A model generated the notes under the pieces. The model searched no databases. It was not told the origin of the DNA and saw nothing but the letters and a program-made list of their open reading frames with translations. The position numbers and the translations under genes are program-made. A stretch of 64,000 bases of DNA from Copromyces sp. CBS 386.78 (taxonomy: Eukaryota; Ascomycota; Sordariomycetes; Sordariales; Sordariaceae), in the NCBI GenBank assembly GCA_030685235.1, contig MU839136.1, positions 217,964 through 281,963 of the forward strand, read 5' to 3'. Numbering within the stretch: position 1 is the first letter of the stretch; every line of letters starts with the position of its first letter. Below are positions 27,171 to 40,120 of this stretch, piece by piece.

Positions 27171-30099
27171 TGTCGGATTATTATGTGGGGTATCTTTGCT
27201 GTTGCTGTCGACTCGAGGACTCGGTCTTACTTGTGACGCCTGTCCCAGCCACTCAGTCCAAGCTCCCCTGAGCTATGGGTTTGGCATCGAAAGTGTGTGG
27301 ATAGCAATGCTGCTGGAAGCCTATTGTAGCAATATCGGATGTCGGGTATCGAGAAGGACGGAGTTGTGATTTAGCGAGCGAGGACCGGTCGAGTCATGAT
27401 TACTGAGAAGACAGACGATGGCGTATATCAATATACAAAGAAAAGAAGGCCAAAGAATCTGTCGAAACACTGGCACAATGATCAGACACAACCAGCTCTT
27501 GCGTTGATATGTGCGAGCGCGCCTGCAGGGGGTGGGTTTATGCGGTGCCTCTGCGTGTGCGTGTGTGATGCGATGTGTGGAAGCTTCACGAATGTTGCTT
27601 TGGGTTCAGTTGGATTGGTGCAAGTTCTCTTGATGCAATCCGCGGGTGGGTGATGGTTTCCAGTTGTGATTTTGTGGATGGTTCAGGTGTCACCGGCACC
27701 GCCCGGCGGTGCCCTGCCTGTTAGCCTGGCAAGTCAAGACTGCGCCTGTTGGGTTAGCGGTTAGGGTAGCTATTACGGGGGTCGTGGTACCGATCGCGAT
27801 GACAACCACGCCACGCCCACCGGCGAAGTGAAGTCGGGGCGACCACTGGGCATCCAGTTCCGGGCATGCTGCGCCCCCACCGGCCGGAACCCTACCCCAC
27901 CAGAATGCCGAAACACGGACATGATCAACAAAAAGGTCGGTTGACTGAAGAGGGTGAAAAGGCCTGGTGGGGTTAGCCTGGCCCTCGTCTTGGTTCCCCC
28001 TGACTTTTCTGCGATAAGCTACTGGCTTCGCGATAACTAGCCGTGTGTGGGATTGTGGGTCGGCGTTGGAAAAGAACGATGGCTTCCGGATGCAACCAAT
28101 GGAATCACGGCTGTGATGCAACTTCGATAGAACCACGCCCTTACGTAAGCGGCGTGGACTTTGCATGGACCGGTCTAGATCCCCAAGCCTCTTCCCAACG
28201 ACACTCGATGTAAGTTCACCCAACCGTCCAAGTTGCTCCGTGTACGCAGTACAGAGCTCGGAACCCGGCAAACCCGGCGTTATGGGCTGGGAAAGGGTTG
28301 AGAGACTTTGAGGCATGGCGCGATCGTATCACAACGTCTGCTGGTTAGAATATCCTACAACCAGTTGGTCTTACAGACTACACCAGTACCATGGCGGGCG
28401 TGATGGCTTTCCCAATGCTGTCAGATCCACTTACTAGACGACCGCTTTTGTATGAGCGAAACTTTGGAATGTACTGCTTCTCTCCCCGAACTTTGGAACT
28501 TCTTATGATTCTCTTCTTCTCCATGTTTAATTTTTCCTACCGCTAGGAACAATGTGAGGGAAACATGGAAACATACAGTGGAGTGTCCCAGGATCCGTTG
28601 CCTAGGAGCTCAGGGGCTGCCACTTGAAAACATATCTCGTTGAAATCCTATGTGTAGATAATACAGTAACTTGACTCGAGATCCTCCTGGATCATCGGTT
28701 TGAATGTATATGGGTTACTATCTGGTATACACCTCCTCTTGGTAACTTGTCTAAACAATCTTACACTAGATTCTGGTCGCTACAATAGCCTGCATTACGA
28801 GGACACTCGGGTCTCATTCTTTAGGAAACGCATATCTCCTGGAGACCCGCGGAGGAACAACATGCTTTTTGACTTATCGAAACAATTAGAGTGTTTGTGT
28901 CTTGATAGAACCATGTTGCCAGTGAACTGGGCAACAAGAAGGTCCGTTGACCAACGTCCGTCGATACCCACTGCATATGACGTCCATGGAACTGAATTAT
29001 CGTACGAGAGCTGTCTAGCTCGAGGAACTTTTGCGTTTGTGTCTTGTCTTAGTGCATCCTAAGTACCCTGATTACTCGATATCCAAACCCAATGGATCTA
29101 CATGCTTATCCAGATCACTTCACGACACAGCCAAGGTTGGGACTGACGAGAAACATTGGGAAGTCACGGCCTAGGCAATCCAGTGCTCTCTGCCATTTGT
29201 TGGCGTTTCAAGTACACAGCTCTTTGTGGTGGTGCTTTTCGTCGTGGTCCGCTGTGTCTCCATCCAAGTTGGCCTGAATGTTCACAATGAACAACACCAC
29301 TATCAAACCTTTATGTCTGTTTTCCACCACCCATAGCCTGCTCACTAGCGTCTTCCCCTTTCCCAAGTTCACTTCAGCTTTCAGGCATCGTCATTATTGA
29401 GGACCGATTCTCCTGCTTGACTGTGGCACCAGTTAGCCGCGCAAATGGCAAGTCTTACCCATCGCATGAGTGCGATCAATTTAAGAACTGCCAGCATGTC
29501 CCCTCCTTGCGCACCGGACGACCTTCAACTAACACTCAGTTGCGACAAGATGAAAGGTCGAGGAACCCCATTGTGGTCCGCCAGGGTGATTCGCGGATTG
29601 CATCTTCCTCCTCCTCGCGCTTTGGCAGCGCGCGCCTTCCATCGTTCGCTCTTTCCAGCGCGTTCAACGCCTAACGCGTAGATCTAACCCGCGCTCCTTC
29701 CCTCTCAGAGCGCCAACCAGCGCGCCTTCCTTCTCAGAGCACGCGTACCTTCCACTTGAGCAGGTTTTGGCAGCGCACCTTCCCAAAATTCTACAAAAAA
29801 ATCCTTGGTCGGGTACGAGCAAGAGCAGTGCCCAAGGCCTTCCGCCAGGTCTGGCCCTCTTCTCCCGACTCTTCCACTTTACAACAACTTCGCAAGAACG
29901 ACTCATCGTCAACCGCAACGCATTTTGTCTGTACCAACGCCTTCAATCATCGCAAGAACCATCCAAGCACGCTGCAAAGCATTTTCTGCTCAAACTCCAT
30001 TTTCAAACAATCATCTGCAACCAAGACGCTCAACCGCACCTGTCATTCATGCTCTCGACTCTTCAAACTTTCTCAAACATCATCCGCTCAATCATCACC
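27171..30099. promoter_or_regulatory. Long intergenic region between F-box gene and serine-rich gene
   Basis: This is 2.9 kb between two divergent genes. A minus-strand open frame at 27690-28316 lacks domains, membrane segments or introns, and I do not accept it. The last few hundred bases are C-rich and probably the leader of the downstream gene, whose frame is already open from 29767. Confidence 0.45.
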
Positions 30100-33000
30100 A
30101 TGACGACTACCAACTTTGGCGCTTTCACCAGCCTCCTCATCGGGAACCACCAAACCAACGAGCTTTCCATCAACAGCATGCCCGCTTCAGTCAAGTCTGC
30201 AGGCTCGACCGGGTCGTCGCTGCCCAGAGAGCGCTCCATCACTCCGAGACATGTCTTCACCAGTCTCGACGAGGCCCATCAAGCCATCACTACCAAGGCC
30301 GCAAAGCAAGCCGCGCACTCAACCGACAACGGCGCTCACTCTGGCTCGATCCCTTGCGAGTCATCAGCTGGCTCTTCTGCCAATGCCGTCTACTCCAAGT
30401 CGACCACCGACACCGACGAGCATCCTGCCACCGAGTCGCACCGTTGCCCGACTCACGATGGCTTCTCTCGCGGACGTCGCATCAGTCCTAGTCACTTGCG
30501 TCGCCGTTCATCCAGTGTTCCTAGCTTCAGCACTCGTACCCCTCCCTACCCTGACTGGGACGAGATGACTCCGGCCGCTGGCGCCCATTTACACGCTGAA
30601 AGGGATCCTGTTGACAACCGCACTCCTGACAACTCGACCAACACACCTCGAGAGACTGGAAGCACCGTCGAAAACATCGTGGATCAGTACCTACCCTCGA
30701 GCACCATCGACTCTTCTCCTTCAGCCGACGGCCAGCACAACCATTCCACCAACAATGTAACTGTCCACCACATCTTGGACAGCGGAGAGACCGTCGAGCC
30801 TCCTCAGACCAGAGAGAACACCACCTCTGTCCCCTTTGGCCGTACTTCAAAGCTTTTTCGCAGTCATGGCCCCCCTCCTCGGGTTCCTCAGCCGCCGATC
30901 CCGGCAGTCCAGCCCTCAACGGTCCCGGCACCCTCGGTAATCGGTACCAACCTCCCAGAGGACCATACCAGCACCCCAGAGTGTCATCTCAACGTCTCTC
31001 GGGAGCACTCCTGGTCAACCATGTCAACTGCGAGCTCTGTTGACATCGGAGAGCTTCTTGACATTGTCGACGAAAACAATGTCGGAACGTCCGCTGGCTC
31101 CAGCAAGGGCAACCAATACCTCGAAGCCAACCACAATGAGTCAACCAACTACCATGTGGCTCGTGAGAACACCATCGGCAGAGGCGTGTTGTCACATGCA
31201 GCCTTCTCAACAGGCGGTCTTACAACAGATTCTGATGAAGATCCATTCAAGTATGACCGCGAATCATACACGGTCTTCCTTCAACCAACTCGGGAAAGAG
31301 AAGTCAGTGCTGCGCTTCACCGTGTCAGTGGCGTCAGCACCACTTATACCGACGAGACCAACAACACTGGACAAGCATCAACCGCACGTGGTCCAGTTGG
31401 CTCTGCGACACTTCCCATGCCTCCTTCAAATGGGCTCAGTTATCAAAACACCGCTCAGAGAAACAACAACACTCCCAACAGAGCTGCCATGAAGAAACTC
31501 GCTCTGCGATCTTATCATCCCAAACACCTTGAATGGGACGAAGACTTTGATGAGGAGGAGTTTGACGATGAGTTTGACAACCTCGATGCTGCTAAGACCG
31601 ACAGAGGTGATTGGGAGACAGTCGGGTCGAACCTCGATGCTGTTAAGAGCGATGGAGGGGAGTGGGAGACAGTCGGTTCCAGTGTTGGCCAGTTCAACAG
31701 CCATCGAGCTTATGCGTCCGGGACTGGCTTCGGCACTCGCTTTGGCCTAAGGACCACAGGGAGCAGTATTGCAGACTACTCCGACACCTCAAGCCTCGCG
31801 GGCGAATCCATTGGCGCTTTTGCATCAACCGAAAAGATCGTGCAACATCCGATGAACGGGAAGCACAACAACTATGTCGTTCGGACACTCAAGGGTGACA
31901 ACCGCCCAGTCTTCCTTCCGCAACCAAGGATTCATCGAGTCAACGGTTATGCCCAAGATTCATGCCGACTATTTGACCAAGCCACGACATCAAGCAGCCA
32001 GGGTTCATCCACAAGAGCATACTTGGCGGAGAAACTCACTGCCCCGTTCCGTTCTCTGACCTCCAACAAGAACACCGATCGGAGACATCCATATTGGAGC
32101 AGCCAATCCGGCCCGGACAGCAGCCACCAACTAAGACACCATGGTCTGAGAAGACTTGCACCGCAGACTCCCCGAGCCCACGATTCATTCCAAGCAAATA
32201 CATCAACTGGCCCGGAATCACCAGTCCAGTTCAGCTTTCCGTTAATCCCCTTGGAAGAGGCTGCAAGGCTGCAGGCGTTGAAGCGACGAAGCGACGCGAA
32301 CGAACACAGCTTTCAGAGCAGTCCTCGGACACGAAAGAACAGCCTTGTGTCTTGCCTTTCGTGGAAGGCCTCCAACAAGTTGACGAAGAAAACGGCGCCA
32401 TCCACTCCGCATACTCTGCCGAGAAAGCCGTTGCCCACTCACTGTCGCGAGCCAGTCTCCAACCAACGCGTCTCAATCCGTATGTATGACCCTAACTCAA
32501 AATGTCAGTTCCATGTGCTAACAGTTTCGCAGAAAACCAAGTTGCCAGCAACGGGCAGGAGGCAACTCGCTTGTCAACCTTGAGCAGCGCAAGCCCACCG
32601 GCCCCTGGTAGACCAGTGTTCCCGCGGTCTTGCCGAAACCCCTTCAGCTCTGCCCACGGCTCAGCTCGGAGCAGCTCGAGCTACAGGCGTTCATGGGGCG
32701 TTCCCTTCGAACGTCCTCACCTTTGGGGAAAAGATAAAAGAACTTCGCGTGTTGATTGTGAAGGTTCATATCTCCACCAACTCGCCAATTTGAACGTAAC
32801 TGACCCTTTTAGACTTGATGAAGAAGACGGCTACCTCTCCTGGGAAGCCCGACGCCGCCGAAAACAGTTCTTCTGGTTTTTGTGTTTCCTCTGCGTCTTT
32901 CCGTTCATGGCTCCCCTCGTCTATAAAGGCACGTTTGACACGACACTGGCGTGGTTCACCAAAGGAGAAGTCAGCTGCCTAAACCGTCAACAACGCCGAA

Positions 33001-33101
33001 GAGTCTTGCTTCTCGGGAGCGTCATCTCATTGCTTTGGTTGTGTGGTATCGCAATCCTCACAACGCTCTTGGCCACGCGCGGGAAGAACGATCATCCATG
33101 A
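30100..33101 (+). CDS. Serine-rich protein with two C-terminal membrane segments, unknown function
   Basis: I do not recognise this protein. Exon 1 (30100-32479) and exon 2 (32533-33101) are joined through a 53-base GT-AG intron containing a CTAAC branch-like motif, giving 982 residues from MTTTNFGAF. The frame is open from 29767, so a start up to 111 residues earlier is possible. Almost all of it is polar, Ser/Thr/Asn/His-rich and probably disordered. Near the middle lies an acidic stretch (WDEDFDEEEFDDEFDNLD) followed by two tandem copies of a D(R/G)G(D/E)WETVGS motif. The C-terminal 130 residues differ: a basic segment with WEARRRRKQ, a membrane segment (FFWFLCFLCVFPFMAPLVY), a short loop and a second one (LLLGSVISLLWLCGIAILTT), then a charged end. 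This suggests a tail-anchored hairpin with a long cytosolic domain. Confidence 0.72.
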
Positions 33102-34064
33102 AAACACCCATCTCCAAAGCAGGGATTGCTCAATCTGTCACTGGTTTGAAGGGATCTGGAGTTTGGTGTTTTGGCGCTGGAGAGAAAAACATTTCCTAGA
33201 CATGAGGTCTTCGGTAGAATTTGTGGTGGTTTTGAGATTTTTGGTTAAAGTTTGGTTGTGTTTTTGGTTTGGTTCTGTCTGTTCTGGTTTTGTTGGAGTT
33301 TTTGGTGTTGGTTCTCAGTGTTTGAGGATAGAGTTAGAAACGCAGTCTGGAGTAGTTTGAAATGAAACGTGTGATTTGTCTTGCGTCTGAACACCTCAGC
33401 TTTCGAGTGACCTCGCACCCTCGTTGTGCTCTAATCCATGCGCAACACCCCACCGTACTAGGTGAGAAGCTTAACACGGCGCTTTCTGTGCGTTCATCAT
33501 TGGCGCTTTGGCCTAGCTGCTCCAAAACTGGTTTCTTTGTTAACTCGAGACCTCTGGTCAACCTTCCTAGGCGTGTACATATTTAACTGATCCCTTTTAT
33601 TGTATAATAAACGCGCAATCTCGCTTCGTATATGCCATTTTGAACTTTTTCATTGCCTTTCTAACTCGTATTTAACCATTACACATTATTGTTATAAGGC
33701 TTGGGACAGTTTCGGATAGATCTTGTCCAGTATACTAGGAGTACCGAGCTAACAAATAAACCAGTGTTAGATTGTAGGTACATGCAAATCGCGGGCACTT
33801 GACTAGGAGGGTGCGCCACACAGCACGCCAACTTCACATTTTGAGTTTTCCTTCACAGGGCCGGTCAATGGCGCCATTGCACATGCTAGACCTACACGGG
33901 TTGATCTCACCGGTTTCAGTCACCCGGATCCGATTCGAAAAACATAATATGTATTATATATAACATCTCTCCTCCTCTTTTTCATCGTTCAAGGTCTCGG
34001 TGCCAATGGCTCATTCCCCCCGCCTTCTCTATGATTAGACCTTGCCCACCTCTAACATTCGATA
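33102..34064. promoter_or_regulatory. Intergenic region upstream of MFS transporter
   Basis: This holds the 3' flank of the serine-rich gene, including a G/T-rich stretch at 33215-33330, a moderately AT-rich part at 33590-33720 and the MFS promoter. No gene or RNA is recognised. Confidence 0.45.
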
Positions 34065-35761
34065 ATGGAGGATAGAAAACCTAACAGCAAAACCGGTCCA
34101 ACGGCTCTCGAGACTGCACCGAAGTCTGAGCATAGGACAACCGGTAAGCTAAGTGACGATGATGCCATCATACCTCAGGGGCAGATCGACCCCGTATTCG
34201 AAGCGAAAGCCAGGGTCCTAAATCGTGCGGTTTGTTTCCTTTCCATACGATGTTGTTCTATGGCAAGACTGACTGACATCTCTACTTTCTAGATCCAAGA
34301 CATTGGCATGGGATGGTACCAATGGCAGCTCTTCGTCGTGGTCGGATTCGGCTGGGCATCAGACAATCTCTGGCCCATCGTCACCTCGCTCATCTTCACA
34401 CCCATCGCCAACGAGTTCCATCCCAGCAGACCACCACTGCTCTCCCTGAGCCAGAACATCGGGCTCCTGGCTGGCGCCATCTTCTGGGGATTCGGGTGTG
34501 ACATTTTCGGCCGGAAGCTAGCCTTCACCCTGACGCTCGGCGTCACGGCCGTCTTCGGTATGGCGGCCGCCGGAGCTCCCAACTTTGCGGGCATCGGCGT
34601 CTTTGCCGCCCTCTGGTCCTTTGGCGTGGGCGGAAACCTGCCTGTGGACTCGGCCATCTTCCTCGAGTTCCTTCCGGCATCGCACCAGTTCCTGCTCACC
34701 ATCTTGTCCATCGACTGGGCTCTTGCGCAGTTGATCGCGACCTTAATCGCCTGGCCGCTGCTGGGCAACTTGACGTGCCAGCAGGACACGGCTTGCAGGA
34801 AAAGCGATAACATGGGATGGCGCTATTTCGTGATCACCATGGGCGGCCTGACGTTGATCATGTTTCTCATCCGGTTCCTCTGCTTCACCATCTTCGAGTC
34901 GCCCAAGTACCTGATGGGCAAGGGAAACGACGAGGAAGCCGTGCGGATGGTCCACGAGGTGGCGCGCAGGAACGGAAAGACATCCAGCCTGACGGTGGCG
35001 GATCTGAAGGCCTGCGAGCCCGAGGGCTACGTCCACAGGGCTAACGTGGCGGATGCTGTCAAGCGGCGTCTCGAGGACGTCAAGTTCGACAGAGTCCGCA
35101 CGCTCTTTTCCACCAGGCGACTTGCGCTTTCGACGGGTATGATCATGGCTGTCTGGGCTTTTATCGGGCTTGGATATCCACTGTACAACGCCTTTATTCC
35201 GTATATCCAGGCAATCAAGGGCGCGGAGTTTGGGGATGGGTCCACGTACCTGACGTACAGGAACTCGCTTATCATAGCCGCTATTGGCGTGCCTGGGGCT
35301 TTGCTGGGTGGTTATCTGGTTGAACTTCCTCGGCTGGGGCGAAAGGGAACGCTTTCGATATCCACGATCCTCACTGGCGTGTTCCTCTACTGCTCAACCA
35401 CGGCGCTGAACTCGGCAGCTCTTCTTGGATGGCAGTGCGCCTTCAACTTTTGCAGCAATATCATGTATGCGGTGCTGTATAGTTTCACGCCGGAGTTGTT
35501 TCCGACGCCGGAACGGGGGACGGGGAATGCGTTGACTGCCACGTGCAATCGGATTTTCGGGATTATGGCGGTATGTTCAATGTCTTTTGTGAAACCACGC
35601 GGACTGTTGTTGCTAACGAATCTTGCTTGCAGCCGATTATCGCCATGTTTGCTGATCTCCGAACTTCTGCGCCGGTTTATACGAGTGGTGCTTTGTTCAT
35701 ATTTTCTGGCCTCCTCGTACTCGCCTTGCCGTTCGAATCAAGGGGGAAGGCCGCGCTATAA
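34065..35761 (+). CDS. Major facilitator superfamily transporter (SV2/SVOP-like metabolite permease)
   Basis: The exons are 34065-34229, 34293-35570 and 35633-35761, all ending on codon boundaries, giving 523 residues. The N terminus is soluble (about 55 residues), then the first helix begins with DIGMGWYQWQLFVVVGFGWA followed by DNLWPIVTSL. The loop 2-3 signature GCDIFGRKLAF is a variant of the MFS motif GxxxDRxGRR. The second half includes LSTGMIMAVWAFIGLGYPLY, the mirrored motif LVELPRLGRKG, and SFTPELFPTPERGTGNAL, the region conserved in sugar-porter-like and SVOP-like carriers. A long cytosolic loop joins helices 6 and 7. The substrate cannot be read from the sequence. The gene lies 0.8 kb from the retrotransposon island. 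Confidence 0.88.
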
Positions 35762-36558
35762 TTCGATGGTTACTTGTTGGATATCAGCTTTCGAGAACAT
35801 GAAGCAAAATGAATCCAGCTTACGTTCCTCTATGACCCAAAGCTCGATGCCTGACTGTGATTTGTATACCCAGGCGAACCCGAAAAAAAAAAAGAAAAAA
35901 AAAAGAGAAAAGTACCAAAAATTACTTACTCCGCTATGAAACCGCTTGGTGAAAACCCAGACACCCGCTTGGGATACGCTGTATGTAGGTTAGTATGCTC
36001 GCTATGTTCGCTGAGAGGATAAGGAAGCTTCGCTGGAGATATTTGTATTCGCTGGGGAGCTAAGTATATTCGCTATCTACGCTGGAGGTGAACCTACCAT
36101 GGGAGGGTGCCCAAGACTTGCCCAGACAGCCCTCCCATAGAGAAGGCGCTGTGAAAGTTGGCGCACAACTTTAAGTGAACCGGGTGACCTTGCGGAGGTT
36201 GCGAACCCAAGGTAGGTGCAACCACATGGCCGCTCCGCCACTAGACCATTTCTGGTCATCAGTACCCACTTGACACAACAACTAAGCCTATAAAGGCAAA
36301 ATCAAAACAAAACCCCCTTTCCGTACTGGCGACAGCAACTGAGGCAACTCGCTCATGTTCATTTCCACAACAGTTAGTCTTCTTGAGAGCATCGTCTGGA
36401 ATGCTGTTGACGATGCGGCGCAATAAGGGAAGAGAAATGACTGTGAGGAGCATCACATGCGATGAATGGTAGTGGGAAGACGAAAGACATATCATTGCAA
36501 GGTTCCGTAGAAGGTGCGCACCCAGGCACCCCGCACCCCGCACTTCGCTTCGACGGCA
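35762..36558. other. Intergenic region next to the retrotransposon insertion
   Basis: 3' flank of the MFS gene with an A-rich tract at 35882-35911, a cluster of TTCGCT motifs at about 35998-36084 and a tRNA-like sequence on the minus strand. The MFS frame and minus-strand frames in this region are not separate genes. Confidence 0.5.
36180..36258 (-). other. tRNA-like sequence (possible SINE head or tRNA relic)
   Basis: On the minus strand, a segment of about 74 bases has a pol III A-box-like block (TGGTCTAGTGG), a B-box-like block (GGTTCGCAACC) and complementary ends (TGACC / GGTCA). The T stem pairs poorly and no clear anticodon arm forms, so it is not a normal tRNA gene. A tRNA-derived short interspersed element is the alternative. 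Confidence 0.35.
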
Positions 36559-36563
36559 GCAAC
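36559..36563. repeat. Target-site duplication, left copy (GCAAC)
   Basis: Five bases directly before the TGTCAGGG terminus; the same five bases follow the right LTR at 50877-50881. Confidence 0.9.
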
Positions 36564-36751
36564 TGTCAGGGCATCGCACCTGCCAAGCAGGGTATGCACC
36601 TGCCAAGGCTATGCCAGACTAGGGAGGAGGTACCTAGTGGGCACGGCACTGGGTACGTACTTATCTCTCGAATCTGCCACTAGACTACGTAGACTAGACT
36701 TAAATTATGATTATACATTATATTGTATTGCAGACCTATATTACCCTTATA
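36564..36751 (+). repeat. Left LTR (188 bp)
   Basis: It starts TGTCAGGG and ends CCCTTATA. Aligned without gaps to the right LTR it differs at about two dozen positions, every one a C/T or G/A transition. Confidence 0.95.
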
Positions 36752-39700
36752 GGTAGTGCGCTAGCGCGAATCGTACGCGTGAGACTATTAAGATTAACAA
36801 TAGGATTTAATTAAATTTCTTTTTTTATTTTATTCCCGTTAAAATCTTTGACTAGCCCGTTAATTTGGCGATAATAGTACTAATTAAACGTAATTATTAT
36901 TAATAGGATCCTGTTAAAACGACTATCTCTATTAAAGCTAAGCCTACCTTTGCTTACTAGAATATTAAAGGTATTAAAATTATTTATTTTTAATTATATA
37001 TTATACTAGACTTCTAGCGGATTTTAGCGCCAATTTCCAGACTTATATTATTATTTACACCTAGATTTAAACCCCAAACTAATTTACTCCGCCAAATTAA
37101 ATATTACTCCCAAGTTTTATACGACTTATCCAAATTTGTTAAGCAGATTAATTACGAAGTTAACTTAAATTTAACGAAATTAACGTTATAAATCTACGTT
37201 AACGGAGTCCGGCGAGTTAAGGATTTAACCTCGTTAAAATCCCCTAGCTAAATTTTCGTTAATCGCCCTACTAAATAATTAATAAATTCCTAAGGGTTTG
37301 ATAATTATTTTGTTTTCATTCTGTAAATTACGTTTACTCCTCCTGAATTACGGACGAAGATTTTAATTTCGCTCGATAATTCGAATTAGCCTTCGAATTA
37401 AAAAATTAATTGCCCGTTGGAAAAGAAAAATACTTATCGATTTAAGCAATTAATAAAATTTCTTTAATAGGATTCTTAACCTACTAGAAACGCTAGAAGA
37501 AAGAAGGCGTACTTTAAAGACCCGTTCAATAAGAGACTTCGGTATATTAATTTACTAAAAGCCAATTTTAATTCTTCTCTTTAGAAATATTCCGGACTCC
37601 CAATTTAAAACTTAAGGCCAAAGTTAATTTAATAGAAGCCCCCAACCCTAAAGAATTCTTCTATTCCTTATTAATTGGCGAAAGAATATTAGAAAAGCTC
37701 TTTTGCAATTATGTTAATTTTTAAAATTAGCGGTATAAAGACCGATAAGATTATATCGTTAATTACGCCATATAATTAACAATTAAATTTCGGAAATTTA
37801 AAGTATAATAATAAAATTAAGTTTAATTTAACGAAATTAAACGTTAAGTAAATTGAATACAATTCGTAAAAGCTAAATATCGCTATTAAATTAAATTCGA
37901 AATTAAGCGTTAAATTTAATTCGAGAGGGATTAAACTGAATGTAATCGTTAAATTTAATTCGAAGAAAAACGTCGTTAAACTGAATTTAAGGAAGCTCGT
38001 CGTTAAACCGAATTTTAAAAAACTTATTATTAAGCCGAGTCTAAAGAAGTTTATTATTAAATCGAAGTCGATTAATATTAATATAATGTAGACGGGGATA
38101 TTAATATAATTAGGAATATAATGTAAGAAGAGATTATCGCTTTAATTGTAAAGATAGTCGCCAAAACTATAATGAAAATCGCTATATTAAATTTAATTAT
38201 ATTTAATTCCGGCTATAATATTAAAGTTACGGATATTAATTATTTCGATTCATTTATAATATTAATAAATAAGGTAATTTCCAATAGTAAAATTAATAAA
38301 TATATAAACGTCTATATGTTTATTAATAAACTTCAATATTAGGCCTATAATTTCGGCCCTAATAGGGATGTTTAAATTCGTCGAATTTGGACTTAATATT
38401 TAATAGGCCTAATTTTAATTTGGTATAGTTATATATTATTTAAGACGGATTATTTATTATTAAAAATAATTTTAATTAATGTAATATATATTAAATTAAA
38501 GGACCGGTTTAAATTAAATTATTTAATAGCGTTTAGTAAAATTAAAAGAGCTAAATTCACCCTATAAAATTTATATTAAGGGAAAAATATATTAGCTTTC
38601 GTTTAAATTCTTATTCGTAATACTAAAAATTATAATTTCAATAAATTAAGTTAATTAATTATTATTTTCGAAATCTTTAATCCGGAAATCTAGACGAATT
38701 TATTTAAACCTAATTTAACTTCGACTATTAATATATTTATAATTGAACTTCGTAAGAGAGAGAATATTATCCGCGGGCTAATTTTCTAATATTATTATAA
38801 TAAATTAAATATAATACCCCGTTAATTAAATTAAATATAAAAATAAAGCGGCTATTAAAATAATAGGTCGGGCTTTAATAACTAGAATCGAAATATTATT
38901 AATTAAAATTACGGATATTAGAATTAAGGATATTAAAATTAGGGATTATATAATTAGATTTAAGGTTAGGGATTATATAATTAAATTCGCCCCCTAAGCT
39001 AGTAGAATTAATACGGGAATTAAAGCTAGTCCTAAGGAAATCCGTAAGGCAATTATTAATAGCAAAACTTTATTTTAGAAAACCGTTATTTAATAGCCTT
39101 ACTAATTACCCCTAGGGCTATAAAATAGTAATTTATATATTATAACGAATATAATAAAATAAATTTAATATATTAATTACCTACCGTTGAAAACGTATAA
39201 GAAGATTTTATAACTTATTATACCGTAATATAAAGTTATAATTATACGAGGCTATTTCCCGACGTTAAATTATTAATTAACCACTTATATTTTAAGCCCG
39301 CCTCCGAATATTTATAAAATAAACGGGATTAAGGCGATAAGTCGTTCGTTAACTTTATTATAATAACGGAGGACGAATATTATATTATATATTTAAAGAT
39401 TTTCTAAAGCTATAATAAATTAATATAATACGTTTACGCTATTTATTTTAAACGTTAATAGTTTAAAAAACGAAACTAAAAGAATTTATTACAATATAAT
39501 ATAATTATCGACGGATTCTACGGTATAAGGATTTTAAATATTATTGATTAAATTTAACTTTAAATAAAAAATAAAGATCCGATAATATTAAATTAATAGA
39601 AGTCCCTAAGTTAAATTGTAAACGATAGTAAATAAATATTAATAAAGCCGATTTTCTAACCTAGGAAGTAAAACCCGTAATTATTAAATTTAACGTAGAT
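36752..39700 (+). pseudogene. Gypsy leader and gag-region relic
   Basis: This is an AT-rich stretch between the left LTR and the protease relic, where gag is expected. Stops occur in all frames and I cannot make out a capsid or zinc knuckle. Short oligo-repeats such as GTTAAATTTAATTCGA occur around 37900-38060. Confidence 0.5.
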
Positions 39701-40120
39701 AGCCGATTATTTATTAGTATAAATTTTAATTTCAATTCTTATTTTTATATACGACTATTTATTATACTAAACCTAAAAAACTTAAAAGAAGAGCTAAATA
39801 TTTATAACGATACGGGATATAGTACTACGTTAATCGATTAAAAAGTACTATAAAAATATTACCCTAATATTTAAATCCGATATAGATTAATACTTTTAAC
39901 GGTTAAAGAAATCGGAAACGGTAAATATATTATAATTAAATACGTAATTTTACTAATATTTTTTAAAGGCCGATTTCTAAGTTAAACCGGCTATTATTTA
40001 ACAAATTTCATATACGAAATAATTATTATTAATAATTTAAAAACTAATATACTATTAGGAATCGACTATTTAATTCTAGAACGTTTTAATATATATTTAA
40101 CGAAGGGATTCGTATTAATT
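39700..40120 (+). pseudogene. Gypsy aspartic protease relic
   Basis: The plus-strand frame around 39803-39838 reads YNDTGYSTTLID, with the DTG active-site triad of retroviral-type proteases. It is followed about 80 codons later by LLGIDYLILE, the usual second motif region. Frame-breaking stops surround both. Confidence 0.75.

Noticed and set aside
27690..28316. 208-codon frame on the minus strand
   Set aside because: No recognisable domain or family resemblance and no membrane segment; it stands alone in a long intergenic region.
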